64,000 nucleotides of DNA from Christensenellaceae bacterium (lineage in GTDB: Bacteria; Bacillota; Clostridia; Christensenellales; Aristaeellaceae), in assembly GCA_020025205.1 (NCBI GenBank), contig JAHHSO010000001.1:87505-151504 (forward strand), read 5' to 3'. Below are positions 31,771-40,782 of this stretch, in pieces. The translations under genes were made by a program, and so were the position numbers. Positions within the stretch are counted from its first letter, which is position 1. Each line of letters begins with the position of its first letter. The notes below the pieces were generated by a model, which was not told the origin of the DNA, did not search any database, and worked only from the letters and a program-made list of their open reading frames with translations.

Positions 31771-33651
31771 TTAGGCTTCGGGCTTCTCTGTCTGTACAGT
31801 TTCAGCCTTTTTGCTTGTGGTGCGCTTGCGGGGAGCGCGCTTGGCAGGTGCATTTGCCTCGCCGTCCGTTGTTTCGGCCTTCTTGCGGGAGGTGCGCTTG
31901 GCAGGCGCCTTCTTCGGAGCTTCTTCAGTGTCAGTTTCTTTGCTGGAAGTGCGCTTGTTGGAAACAGCTGCCTCGCTTTCAGCGGTTGTGGCTTTCTTAC
32001 GAGAGGTGCGCTTGGCAGGTGTCTTTTTCGGAGCTGCCGGTTTCTCTTCAACCACAGGCTTCTCTTCAACCACGGGCTTCTCTTCAACCACGGGCTTCTC
32101 TTCAACCACAGGCTTCTCTTCGACCACGGGTTTCTCTTCGGCCACAGGCTTTTCTTCGACCACGGGCTTTTCTTCGACCACGGGCTTCTCTTCAAACTTT
32201 ACTTCGACAGCCGGAGCCGCGAGCAGGCGGTTGTACAGCTCAACATACTTGTCGGCAGAAGAATACCAGCTGTAGTCTCCCATCATATCGCGGACGATCA
32301 GCTTATACCAGACCTCGCGATTGTTCTTATAATAGTGAACGGCACGACGGACGGTGTGGAGCATGTCATGCGCATTGTAGTTGAAGAATGTAAAGCCGTT
32401 GCCCTCGTCGGTGAACTTGTTATAGGAGAGAACGGTGTCACGCAGGCCGCCAGTCTCACGAACGATCGGCACGGAACCATAGCGCATGGAGATCATTTGG
32501 GACAGACCGCACGGCTCGAACTGGCTGGGCATGAGGAACATGTCGCTGCCGGCGTAGATTCGATGAGCCAGTTGATGGTTCATGGCAAAACGGGTAGCCA
32601 GACGCCCCGGATATTCACTCTCCGCCCAGGAGAACAGGTTGGTATACTTGGCTTCGCCCATGCCCAGAACGACAAGCTGAATGCCGGTGGCCATCAGCTC
32701 GCGGATGACGCACTCAATCAGATCAAAGCCCTTTTGGTTGGACAGACGGGAAATGATGCCTACCAGCGGTACGTTGGGATCGACATCAAGACCCATTTCT
32801 TTTTGCAGCTCGCGCTTACAGACTTCTTTGCCGCCCAGATGATAAGGATCATAGTTGGCGTAAATCTGCGGGTCCTTGGCAGGATCGTAGTCATTGATAT
32901 CGATACCGTTGAGAATACCGGTCAACTGATCTTTGCGCGCGCGCAGAAGCCCATCCAGACGCTCACCATAGAAGGAAGTCTGGATTTCATCTGCATAGCT
33001 TGGGGACACGGTGGTCAACTCATCCGCATAGACGAGGCCGGCTTTCATGTAGTTGGCGCAGCCGTAGCATTCCAGCTTATCGGAGGTGAACAGGCTGTCC
33101 CCCAGCCCCAGCGTATCCTGAACGGCTTTGATGGGGAAGACACCCTGATACTGCAGGTTATGGATGGTGAAGGCGGTCTTCATATCCTTGTAGAACGGGA
33201 AGTGGGCATACTGGATCTTGAGCAGAGCCGGAATCATGCCGGTCTGCCAGTCATGGCAGTGCACAATATCGGGCTTGAAGTCCAGATGCGGCAGTGCATC
33301 GATGACGGCGCGGTCGAAGAAGCCGAAACGCTCATACTCATCGCCTCCCAGCCCGTAGACATAGGAACGGCCGAAGTAGTACTGGTTATCCACGAAATAG
33401 AACGTGACACCCTGATACTCCAGAGACTTGATGCCGCAATACTGCCTGCGCCAGCAAAGCTCAACCTCAAATTCGCATTCCAACTTCATCTGGCTGGTAA
33501 ACTTCTCCGGGATGGCCGCATAAAGAGGCAGAATGACGCGAACGTCATGGCCTTTGTCCTTGAGGACAGGGGTAAGTGCGCCAACAACGTCGGCAAGTCC
33601 ACCGGTTTTAATAAACGGCACACACTCGGAAGCGGCAAAGAGAACTTTCAT
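31771..33651 (-). CDS. glgA: Glycogen synthase (GT5) with an EEKPVV repeat region and a histone-H1-like basic tail
   Basis: The 626-residue product begins MKVLFAASECVPFIKTGGLADVVGAL, the GT5 N-terminal ADP-glucose-binding motif; residues to about 480 are an ordinary glycogen synthase (HCHDWQTG, MPSQFEPCGLSQ, RETGGLRDTV). It extends alpha-1,4-glucan from ADP-glucose. Residues 487-540 are nine six-residue repeats EEKPVV, and 541-626 are Lys/Ala/Pro/Thr-rich with PAKRTSRKKA units, like histone H1 tails. Ordinary GlgA ends near 480. The ATG at 33651 follows GGAGG; the longer frame adds 16 poorly supported residues. Last gene of glgC-glgD-glgA. Confidence 0.95.
   Translation of the reverse strand: MKVLFAASECVPFIKTGGLADVVGALTPVLKDKGHDVRVILPLYAAIPEKFTSQMKLECEFEVELCWRRQYCGIKSLEYQGVTFYFVDNQYYFGRSYVYGLGGDEYERFGFFDRAVIDALPHLDFKPDIVHCHDWQTGMIPALLKIQYAHFPFYKDMKTAFTIHNLQYQGVFPIKAVQDTLGLGDSLFTSDKLECYGCANYMKAGLVYADELTTVSPSYADEIQTSFYGERLDGLLRARKDQLTGILNGIDINDYDPAKDPQIYANYDPYHLGGKEVCKRELQKEMGLDVDPNVPLVGIISRLSNQKGFDLIECVIRELMATGIQLVVLGMGEAKYTNLFSWAESEYPGRLATRFAMNHQLAHRIYAGSDMFLMPSQFEPCGLSQMISMRYGSVPIVRETGGLRDTVLSYNKFTDEGNGFTFFNYNAHDMLHTVRRAVHYYKNNREVWYKLIVRDMMGDYSWYSSADKYVELYNRLLAAPAVEVKFEEKPVVEEKPVVEEKPVAEEKPVVEEKPVVEEKPVVEEKPVVEEKPVVEEKPAAPKKTPAKRTSRKKATTAESEAAVSNKRTSSKETDTEEAPKKAPAKRTSRKKAETTDGEANAPAKRAPRKRTTSKKAETVQTEKPEA
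32032..32193 (-). repeat. Nine tandem 18-bp repeats inside glgA
   Basis: The 162 bases encode nine units of EEKPVV or variants (one EEKPVA, the last EEKPAA). Units differ at silent third positions (ggg/agg, ttc/ttt, aac/gac), so the peptide is under selection or the expansion is not fresh. Being in frame and variable at wobble positions it is a protein repeat, not CRISPR. Confidence 0.95.
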
Positions 33652-33731
33652 GAAGTTTTCCTCCTTTTGCATACAAAACTTGAAAAAGGGGAACCGCACG
33701 ACAAAAAATCAGCGGTTCCGCCTGAACTGAA

Positions 33732-34856
33732 TTAGATCACAACGCTCTTGGCGATTACAATGGGATACGCAGCCGGCGCAATGAGACGGCCGTTGCGGCG
33801 GATAACGCTCTGTTTATCGAGAATGCAGTGGTCAATTTCTGCGCTTTCCTGAATCTGGGCGTCCTGCATGACAATAGAATTTTTGACAACAGCGCCCTTG
33901 GCGACTTTAACGCCGCGGAACAGGACAGAGTTGATGACTGTGCCTTCGATTAAGCAGCCGTTGGCAATGAGAGAATTGGAGCACTGGCTCTCGTCAACAT
34001 AACGGGCAGGCAGGTCGTCACGAACCTTCGTGTATACCGGACGATCTGCGGGGAAGAGCTGGCGGCGCACATCGCTGTTGAGGAGCGACATGTTGAAATT
34101 GAAGTAAGACTGGATGGAGTCAATCTGGCAGGCCAATCCCTTGTATTCGTAGCCGTAGACCTTGAGATTATCATTGTTGATATTGCGCTGAATAATATCG
34201 CGGTCAAAATCATGCATGCCGTTGGCAGCACCCTGCTCCACCAGCTGGCGCAGCAGTTCGCGCTTGGTGATATAAATTTTAAGGGAAGCGCAGTCGCGGG
34301 TGGGAACAGAGGAGCCGATTTCCATACCGGTAACGCGTCCTTCTTCGTTGACGGACAGGAACGTATCGTTCTCGCCCTCGGTCCCCATCAGCTTGGTTCC
34401 GCAGATATAGAGCATCGTAATATCGGCGCCCTTCTCCACATGATAACGCAAAGCATCAGAAAAGTCAATGTTATAAACGGTGTGGCTATTGGTCAAAACG
34501 ATATATTCCTGGCTGGAAAGGCGCAGAAAAGTCGAGTTGGACTTGAGCGCATCCAGCATGCCCGCATACACACCCATGTTTTCACGCGTAAGGAACGGCG
34601 GCAGCATGACAAGGCCCTGTTTGCCGTGCAGATCCCACTCGCGTCCGGAACCGATGTGATCCATCAGGGAAGAGTAATTCTTCTGCGTGATGACACCCAC
34701 ATTTTTGATGCCCGAGTGAACCATGGAAGAGAGCTGAAAGTCAATGACGCGGTAGCGGCCGGCAATCGGCAGCGCGGCCACAGCGCGCAGGCTTGTCAGT
34801 TCACCGAGATGAATGTCGTTTTCTCCTGTATAGATGAGACCCATGACGTCTTTCAT
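33732..34856 (-). CDS. glgD: GlgD, glucose-1-phosphate adenylyltransferase-like regulatory subunit
   Basis: The 374-residue product is an ADP-glucose pyrophosphorylase homologue. The N-terminal nucleotidyltransferase domain lacks the usual GGxGxRL loop, reading GLIYTGENDIHLGELT, as in GlgD proteins, which in Bacillus and Clostridia boost GlgC activity. The C-terminus is a left-handed beta-helix with hexapeptide repeats (LIEGTVINSVLFRGVKVAKG). The ATG at 34856 follows GGAGGG. It sits 14 bases after glgC. Confidence 0.95.
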   Translation of the reverse strand: MKDVMGLIYTGENDIHLGELTSLRAVAALPIAGRYRVIDFQLSSMVHSGIKNVGVITQKNYSSLMDHIGSGREWDLHGKQGLVMLPPFLTRENMGVYAGMLDALKSNSTFLRLSSQEYIVLTNSHTVYNIDFSDALRYHVEKGADITMLYICGTKLMGTEGENDTFLSVNEEGRVTGMEIGSSVPTRDCASLKIYITKRELLRQLVEQGAANGMHDFDRDIIQRNINNDNLKVYGYEYKGLACQIDSIQSYFNFNMSLLNSDVRRQLFPADRPVYTKVRDDLPARYVDESQCSNSLIANGCLIEGTVINSVLFRGVKVAKGAVVKNSIVMQDAQIQESAEIDHCILDKQSVIRRNGRLIAPAAYPIVIAKSVVI

Positions 34857-34870
34857 GTGTGGAACCCTCC

Positions 34871-36049
34871 TTACTGTGCGTCGGCGTCAACCTGAACGCC
34901 GGCAGCAACCTGTTCGCCTGCACCGATCGTGGCCTTCGGGCCGACGACAGCAATTTTGCCGGTTTCTTCGCCGACAATCGCGCCCGCACAGATATGAGCA
35001 TTTTCCGCAATAATGGCTCTGCGGACGACAGCTCCGCGCTCAATCACTGCACCCGGCATGACAACTGAATCGGTGACTTCTGCACCGGTGTCCACCGTGA
35101 CACCTGCAAAAAGCACAGAGTGATTGATGACACCGCGAACTTCGCAACCTTCGGAAATCAGAGAATTGATGACCTTGGCACCGTCGGCAATGTAGTGCGG
35201 CGGCATGCCCGGATTGCGGGCGAAGATGCGCCAACGCTTATCATACAGGTCGATGGGCATCGGCATTTCAAGAAGGTCCATGTTGGCTTCCCACAGGGAT
35301 TCGATGGTTCCAACATCCTTCCAGTAGCCATCAAAGGTATAGGTGAACAGCTTTTCACCCGCGGTGAGCATGGCCGGGATGATGTTCTTGCCGAAATCGT
35401 TGTCGCTGGTCGGATCGGCTTCATCCAGTTCAAGATATTTGCGCATCTTGGACCAGGAGAAGATGTACACGCCCATAGAAGCTTTATTGCTCTTGGGGTG
35501 CGCCGGCTTTTCTTCAAACTCGGTGATCTGGTTATGCTCATCAGTATTGAGAATGCCGAAGCGGGAAGCTTCTTCCCACGGCACTTCGCGAACGGCGATT
35601 GTCAAATCAGCGCCGCTTTCGATGTGGGAGCGGAGCATGGCGTTATAGTCCATCTTATAGATATGGTCACCGGAGAGCACAAGCACATATTCCGGATCCC
35701 ACTGCGCGATGAACGGAATATTCTGATAGATGGCATTAGCCGTACCCTTGTACCATTCGCCGGTTTTGCCGGTCTGATACGGAGGCAGGACGAAGACACC
35801 GCCGTTGGAAAGGTCCAGGTCCCACGGAGAGCCGGAACCGATATAAGCGTTCAGTTCGAGCGGACGATACTGGGTCAGCACGCCGACCACGTCAATACCC
35901 GAATTGGTGCAGTTGGAGAGCGGAAAATCAATAATGCGATACTTTCCACCGTAGGGAACTGCCGGCTTGGCCACGTTCTTGGTCAGAATGCCGAGGCGGC
36001 TGCCCTGGCCGCCTGCCAGCAGCATGGCAACACATTGCTTCTTCCTCAT
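34871..36049 (-). CDS. glgC: Glucose-1-phosphate adenylyltransferase (ADP-glucose pyrophosphorylase)
   Basis: The 392-residue product makes ADP-glucose from ATP and glucose-1-phosphate, the committed step in glycogen synthesis. It has AGGQGSRLGILT (nucleotide loop), KPAVPYGGKYRIIDFPLSNC, VLSGDHIYKMDY, FEEKPAHPKS with the sugar-phosphate lysine region, and a beta-helix C-terminus. The ATG at 36049 (MRKKQCVAM) follows AGGAG; the frame upstream to 36148 runs into the promoter region. It is the first gene of the glg operon; no branching enzyme or phosphorylase is in the window. Confidence 0.96.
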   Translation of the reverse strand: MRKKQCVAMLLAGGQGSRLGILTKNVAKPAVPYGGKYRIIDFPLSNCTNSGIDVVGVLTQYRPLELNAYIGSGSPWDLDLSNGGVFVLPPYQTGKTGEWYKGTANAIYQNIPFIAQWDPEYVLVLSGDHIYKMDYNAMLRSHIESGADLTIAVREVPWEEASRFGILNTDEHNQITEFEEKPAHPKSNKASMGVYIFSWSKMRKYLELDEADPTSDNDFGKNIIPAMLTAGEKLFTYTFDGYWKDVGTIESLWEANMDLLEMPMPIDLYDKRWRIFARNPGMPPHYIADGAKVINSLISEGCEVRGVINHSVLFAGVTVDTGAEVTDSVVMPGAVIERGAVVRRAIIAENAHICAGAIVGEETGKIAVVGPKATIGAGEQVAAGVQVDADAQ

Positions 36050-36146
36050 TGTAAACACACTCCTGTGATTTTGGGTTAATCTGCCAGAATGGCGCAGAAA
36101 GGAGGGGCGGCGCCAATGACCCACACCACTCGTTTCATGTAGGTTC

Positions 36147-36152
36147 ATTATA
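36147..36152 (-). promoter_or_regulatory. Extended -10 element for the glgCDA operon
   Basis: On the minus strand TGATATAAT, about 98 bases before the glgC start. No good -35 at 16-18 bp, as is usual for extended -10 promoters. Confidence 0.55.
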
Positions 36153-36349
36153 TCATAATCTATGCAAAAGGAAAAGCAAATTCCTGTAATGTTTCATGAA
36201 AGGTGAAAGAACTCCGTCAGTTTTTAAACAAAAAATGTCCATCCGGGCAAAAATTGTCCCACACGAAAAAACGACAAGCAAGATGAAAAATATGGAAAAA
36301 GGAAGAGCAAAAACGCGGGGGGCTTTGTCAGATTCACGGGCGGATTAAA

Positions 36350-36378
36350 TTGCAAAATCGGGTCTCATACTGTATAAT
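36350..36378 (+). promoter_or_regulatory. Sigma-A-type promoter for the pseudouridine synthase operon
   Basis: TTGCAA (36350-36355), 17-bp spacer, perfect TATAAT (36373-36378). The leader of about 100 bases ends at GGAGG. Confidence 0.8.
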
Positions 36379-36486
36379 GAAGAAGAAATTTATAAGGCAG
36401 CAAAAAAGGGAAAAAGGCGAAAAAACAGGAAAGAAAAATCCTTGTTTTTGCAGCCGATGAACCCCTTTTGAATATGGAGGATACCG

Positions 36487-37230
36487 GTGAAAAACGTGAT
36501 GCGGCTGGACAAGATGCTTGCTATGCTGGGCGAGGGAACGCGCAGCGAAATTAAAACGGCGGTACGCGCGGGACGTGTTTTTGTAAACGGTGTGCCGGTG
36601 CGGGATGCGGGCATGCAGGTGAATGCTTCTGGCGATGATGTGCGCTTTGATGGCAGAAAACTGTCCTATAAAGAGGTGCGCCATGTCATGCTCAACAAGC
36701 CGCAGGGTGTTCTGACGGCGGCGCGGGATAGAAAACAGAAGACTGTTATGGATTTGCTTCCTCCGTTATATGCGGCCATGGGATGCATGCCGGCAGGCAG
36801 GCTGGACAAAGATACGGAAGGCCTGCTGATTATTACGTCTGACGGACAGCTGGCGCACAGAATTATTTCGCCCAAAAAGGATGTATCAAAGATCTACTAT
36901 GCCCGCGTGGATGGCCCGCTTTCCGAAAGTGATGTGAGGGCTTTCGCACAGGGGCTGCATATTGAAGATGCGGACGGGATGTTTGATGCGCGTCCGGCTT
37001 GGCTGACAATCCTTTCTTCGGCAGAAGAGGAGAGTACTGCGCGCGTCAGGGTAACAGAAGGCCGATATCATCAGGTGAAGCGGATGTTCCTGTCACGCGG
37101 TGTGCGCGTGACATTCCTCAAAAGAGAGCAGATTGGCGCCTTGCCGCTTGATCCAGCGCTGAAAGCTGGACAATGGCGGGAATTGACGGACGAAGAAGCG
37201 GTGCTTTTGGAACAGGAGATGGAAGAATGA
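36487..37230 (+). CDS. RsuA/RluB-family rRNA pseudouridine synthase
   Basis: The 247-residue product has an N-terminal S4 RNA-binding domain (RLDKMLAMLGEGTRSEIK... GRVFVNG) and the catalytic block GRLDKDTEGLLIITSDGQLAH with the nucleophilic aspartate. RYHQVKRMF closes the family signature. The site is probably 16S U516 (RsuA) or 23S U2605 (RluB); sequence alone does not decide. The start is GTG at 36487 after GGAGG. Its end overlaps the membrane-protein gene (ATGA), which probably reflects operon packing. Confidence 0.92.
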   Translation: MKNVMRLDKMLAMLGEGTRSEIKTAVRAGRVFVNGVPVRDAGMQVNASGDDVRFDGRKLSYKEVRHVMLNKPQGVLTAARDRKQKTVMDLLPPLYAAMGCMPAGRLDKDTEGLLIITSDGQLAHRIISPKKDVSKIYYARVDGPLSESDVRAFAQGLHIEDADGMFDARPAWLTILSSAEEESTARVRVTEGRYHQVKRMFLSRGVRVTFLKREQIGALPLDPALKAGQWRELTDEEAVLLEQEMEE

Positions 37231-38798
37231 GGGAAACACGACTGCGCAAAACAACGGTGATTGTTCTGGGGGCAGTGCTGTATGCGCTGCTCTACGGGTT
37301 CTGCTCCCAAATTGACAGGACGGGGCATGCGGATGTCATGGAGGCAGGCAGACGGTTTCTTGTTGCGCTGCCCGCAGCACTGATGATACTGACGGGACTG
37401 TTTGCAGCCGTTCTGCCTTTCCTTGAAAGAAAGCTCAAATCAGGCCCCAAAACGGAAAAACCGTTTTGTACAGTCGGTGCGTTTGCGCTCATTTTCTTAT
37501 GCTATGTGCCCATGTTTCTGATTGAGTTTCCGGGTTCGTTTACCTACAATACGCAGGATCAGACGGTGCAGGCAGCATCGGGGATGTACACAACATTCCA
37601 TCCGCTGATTCACACGCTGCTGCTCAAGACGTGCTTGTCCGCCTATGATTTTTTTCAGTCCTATGAAAAATGTGCGGCGCTGTACAGCATCATTCAGATG
37701 CTCGTGCTTTCAGGATGCTTTGCGCTGATCTGTGCATCGCTTTCAAGAAGCACGACGCGCCGGACGGCACATCTGGCGGTGATTTTCTTCTGCCTGTATC
37801 CGCTGCACTGGGTATTGGCCAGCAATTGCACAAAAGACGTGTTGTTCTCTGGATTCTTTGCGCTCTTTCTGGCATATGCGCTGGAAGCTGTTCGCGCTGG
37901 GAAGCTGCCAGCCGGGCGGGTGATGATGCAGGCAGCGACTGGCATCATGGCCTGTCTGTTCAGGAACAATATGATTTACGCGATGGCTGTATGGCTTGTG
38001 CTGCTGATCATCTGGCAGGCACGCAGACACATCCAGCTGATTGTCTGTACGGCACTGGCCATGGTGCTGGCTGTCTGCGCAAACAATGGATTAAAAGCCG
38101 CGACAAATGCGGCAGAGGGCAAGGTTGTTGAGATGCTGTCCGTGCCGATTCAGCAGCTGGCATATGCCAGACTGAAGGCAGACGACCGTTTTACGGACGA
38201 AGAGCGGGAGCTGATGGACAGCGTATTTGTAGATGATTGTTACAGATATTACGAGCCGACACTTTCGGATCCTGTGAAAGACCGTGTGGATGATGCGGCT
38301 ATGCGCGAACACATGGCGGAGATGGCGAAGCTGTGGTTCTCGGTTGCCCTGAAATGCCCGAATGAATATCTGGATGCGTTTTTGAATTTGACACTGCCGT
38401 CCCTGTATCCCTACAGGGAATATGGCGTCATTGCGCCCTATCTGGAAGCGGGCGCGAATGGCGGCGTGATTACAGAGATATTCGGGCAGCCGCCCATCGT
38501 ACAGCCGGCACGGTTTGCTGGAATCCGCGAATTTTTGACAGAACAGTTTTTGAATACAGGCGCAGACCATGTGCCCATCGTGAGGGAATTGTTTAACACG
38601 GGATCGATTTTCTGGCTGCTTCTGCTGTTGTTCCTGAACAGCGTATACAGGGGGGATAAAAAGCACACGCTCATACTCCTGCTGCCTGTACTGCTGTGGG
38701 GAACATTCCTGCTCGGACCTGTTATGCAGGGACGCTATCTGTACCCGTTCATCTGTTCGCTGCCCGTGTTTGCAGCCTGCGAAAAAGAAGAAAAATGA
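37227..38798 (+). CDS. Polytopic membrane protein, DUF6020/GT-C-like (paralogue 3)
   Basis: The 523-residue product shares layout with the two paralogues at 28.2-31.7 kb: many hydrophobic segments, a first outer loop FPGSFTYNTQDQTVQAA followed by TTFHPLIHTLLLK, a late soluble segment after VPIQQLAYARLKADDRFTDEE, and an ending LLGPVMQGRYLYPF like their FGPCTLPRYALP. TFHPLIHTLL is the hallmark I associate with DUF6020. Function unknown. The start overlaps the previous stop by 4 bases. Confidence 0.82.
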   Translation: MRETRLRKTTVIVLGAVLYALLYGFCSQIDRTGHADVMEAGRRFLVALPAALMILTGLFAAVLPFLERKLKSGPKTEKPFCTVGAFALIFLCYVPMFLIEFPGSFTYNTQDQTVQAASGMYTTFHPLIHTLLLKTCLSAYDFFQSYEKCAALYSIIQMLVLSGCFALICASLSRSTTRRTAHLAVIFFCLYPLHWVLASNCTKDVLFSGFFALFLAYALEAVRAGKLPAGRVMMQAATGIMACLFRNNMIYAMAVWLVLLIIWQARRHIQLIVCTALAMVLAVCANNGLKAATNAAEGKVVEMLSVPIQQLAYARLKADDRFTDEERELMDSVFVDDCYRYYEPTLSDPVKDRVDDAAMREHMAEMAKLWFSVALKCPNEYLDAFLNLTLPSLYPYREYGVIAPYLEAGANGGVITEIFGQPPIVQPARFAGIREFLTEQFLNTGADHVPIVRELFNTGSIFWLLLLLFLNSVYRGDKKHTLILLLPVLLWGTFLLGPVMQGRYLYPFICSLPVFAACEKEEK

Positions 38799-38816
38799 TC
38801 ATTATTGGAGGATATT

Positions 38817-39407
38817 ATGCCGGAATATTATTATACGGAAAACCCGACAAGCGCGCATGAGGCACGCAGCTTTACCAGTGTATTCGTGGGCAGAACACTG
38901 GGCTTTGACACAGATGCAGGTGTCTTTTCCAAACAGCATATTGACCCGGGCAGTGAGCTTTTGTGCAAAAGCCTGCCGGACAATCTGTCCGGTCGCGTTC
39001 TTGATATGGGATGCGGATGGGGCGCGATGACGGTGATGACGCTTTCCCGCTTTCCGGAGGTTGAGATGACCATGGTGGATGTCAATGACCGCGCTCTGGA
39101 TTTGGCTCGAAAAAATGTTGAAAAGAATCAGATGCACGCCAGGGCTGTACACTCGGATGGTTTTGAAGGTGTGGACGGTGTGTTTGACGCAATTATCACC
39201 AATCCGCCGATTCGGGCAGGCAAAGCTGTCATTTACAAGATGTTTGAAGAGGCAAAAGCACATCTTGTGTCGGGCGGGAGCCTGTATCTGGTGATCCGCA
39301 AGCAGCAGGGAGCACCCAGTGCGCTCAAATTTCTCAAGACGTTGTACAAAAAGGCGGAAGTCATTGAACGCGACGGCGGATACTGGATCATTGCGTGCCA
39401 GGCGTGA
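38817..39407 (+). CDS. RsmC/RlmG-like small methyltransferase
   Basis: A 196-residue class I SAM methyltransferase of the MTS family. Motif I is VLDMGCGWGAM, acidic motif II TMVDVNDRAL, and motif IV NPPIRAGK corresponds to the NPPF of RsmC, which makes m2G1207 in 16S rRNA; this short form lacks the N-terminal pseudo-domain of E. coli RsmC and is common in Firmicutes. The target is inferred. The ATG at 38817 follows GGAGG. Confidence 0.88.
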   Translation: MPEYYYTENPTSAHEARSFTSVFVGRTLGFDTDAGVFSKQHIDPGSELLCKSLPDNLSGRVLDMGCGWGAMTVMTLSRFPEVEMTMVDVNDRALDLARKNVEKNQMHARAVHSDGFEGVDGVFDAIITNPPIRAGKAVIYKMFEEAKAHLVSGGSLYLVIRKQQGAPSALKFLKTLYKKAEVIERDGGYWIIACQA

Positions 39408-39567
39408 AGCGAAAACAGAAAAGATTTTTATGGAAAAGCAGGAATGAGAAGGGATAGCCTTCGTTATTGACGAAAAGGGAAATAAAATAGATTGTGTTTA
39501 GACAATGAAGTCAGGGAAAACAACAGAGGCTGGAAAAAGAAAGCGAAAATAACAGGAGTCGATGAAC

Positions 39568-40749
39568 ATGAGTTTTGACAAGGAATATTTTGATGCGGGC
39601 GTCAAACGTATCGGCACCAACTGTGTCAAGTGGGACGACATGATCGCGGAAACCGGGGATCAAGATATGCTGCCCATGTGGGTGGCAGACATGGATTTCC
39701 CGTCTCCGCCGGCGATTAAAGAGGCGCTTGCAAAGGTACTTGATCAGGACACCTGGGGCTACACACATTCTGGAGAGGCAGATACAAAGGCGCTGTGCAG
39801 CTACTGGAAGCGCCGTCATCATGTGGAATTGGATGAAGAGGCTGTCGTGATGATTCCAGGCGTTGTGACGGGTCTCAAGCTGGCAGTTCGTGCGCTGACG
39901 AAGCCGGGGGACGGCGTCATGATCAATACGCCTGTGTATGGACAGTTCTTTGCGGCAATCCGCGACAATGAACGAAAAATTGTGGAAAGCCCGCTGCTTT
40001 GCGACGACGCGGGACATTACAGCCTGAACATGGCAGACATGGAAGCCAGAATGGCCTGCGGTGAGGCCAAAGCACTGATGTTCTGCTCACCACATAATCC
40101 CTCCGGCCGTGCGTGGACACGGGAGGAATTGGCGGCAGTTGTGGCACTGTGCAGAAAGTATGATGTTCCGCTGATTTGCGATGAAATTCATGCGGATTTT
40201 GTCTTTGAGCCACATAAACATCACTGCATCATGAATATTGAAGGCGCAGACGAGCGCACGGTGATGCTTTGCGCACCGAGCAAGACTTTTAATCTTGCGG
40301 GACTGCAGCAGAGCACGCTGATCTGCCCGAATCGGCAGATCCGGCAGAGCATTGAACAGGATATCTTGGCCTGCGGCATTCGCTCCGGCAATATTTTTGC
40401 ACTGGCAGCGGCACGCGCAGCGTATACATCGTGCGACGAGTGGCTGGATGGGCTGAAGGCGTACATCTGGGAAAATCAGCGGTTTGTGACACGCTATATT
40501 CAGGAGAATATTTCTGGAGTGCGTGTGACACCGATGGAGGCAACATATGTGGTTTGGCTGGACTGCCGCGGCCTGAATATGGAACAGCAGGAGATCATGG
40601 ATGCGCTGTATCGAGAGCATGTGAAGCTGAATGATGGCCTGCTCTTTGGAGAATGCGGACGAGGATTTCTCCGCTTGAATGCTGCCTGTCCGCGTACACA
40701 GGTTGAAAAGGCACTTGAACGCATGAAAAAGGCGCTTTCGGCGCATTGA
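39568..40749 (+). CDS. MalY/PatB-type PLP-dependent C-S lyase (cystathionine beta-lyase)
   Basis: The 393-residue fold-type I enzyme has MWVADMDFPSPPAI, SPHNPSGRAWT, ICDEIHADFVF and the PLP lysine in SKTFNLAGLQQS, all typical of MalY/PatB. Such enzymes cleave cystathionine or cysteine conjugates and some also regulate genes. There are two ATGs; I chose 39568 because it is 9 bases from AGGAG, while 39562 is only 3. It leads a four-gene run with pepV, the aldolase and DgoK. Confidence 0.9.
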   Translation: MSFDKEYFDAGVKRIGTNCVKWDDMIAETGDQDMLPMWVADMDFPSPPAIKEALAKVLDQDTWGYTHSGEADTKALCSYWKRRHHVELDEEAVVMIPGVVTGLKLAVRALTKPGDGVMINTPVYGQFFAAIRDNERKIVESPLLCDDAGHYSLNMADMEARMACGEAKALMFCSPHNPSGRAWTREELAAVVALCRKYDVPLICDEIHADFVFEPHKHHCIMNIEGADERTVMLCAPSKTFNLAGLQQSTLICPNRQIRQSIEQDILACGIRSGNIFALAAARAAYTSCDEWLDGLKAYIWENQRFVTRYIQENISGVRVTPMEATYVVWLDCRGLNMEQQEIMDALYREHVKLNDGLLFGECGRGFLRLNAACPRTQVEKALERMKKALSAH

Positions 40750-40782
40750 AACAATAATTAAAGAGAAAGAGGATTGACGGAT

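Larger units (their letters stand above)
36050..36486 (+). other. 437-base divergent gap between glgC and the pseudouridine synthase gene
   Basis: Holds divergent promoters for the glg operon (minus) and for the pseudouridine synthase gene (plus). The stretch 36180-36345 is A-rich and I see no structured RNA or gene in it. Confidence 0.6.

Noticed and set aside
32032..32193. CRISPR-like or satellite array
   Set aside because: Units are 18 bp without spacers, in frame, with changes mostly at silent positions: a coding repeat.
32335..33735. 466-codon plus-strand frame opposite glgA
   Set aside because: Antisense shadow of a clear GT5 enzyme.
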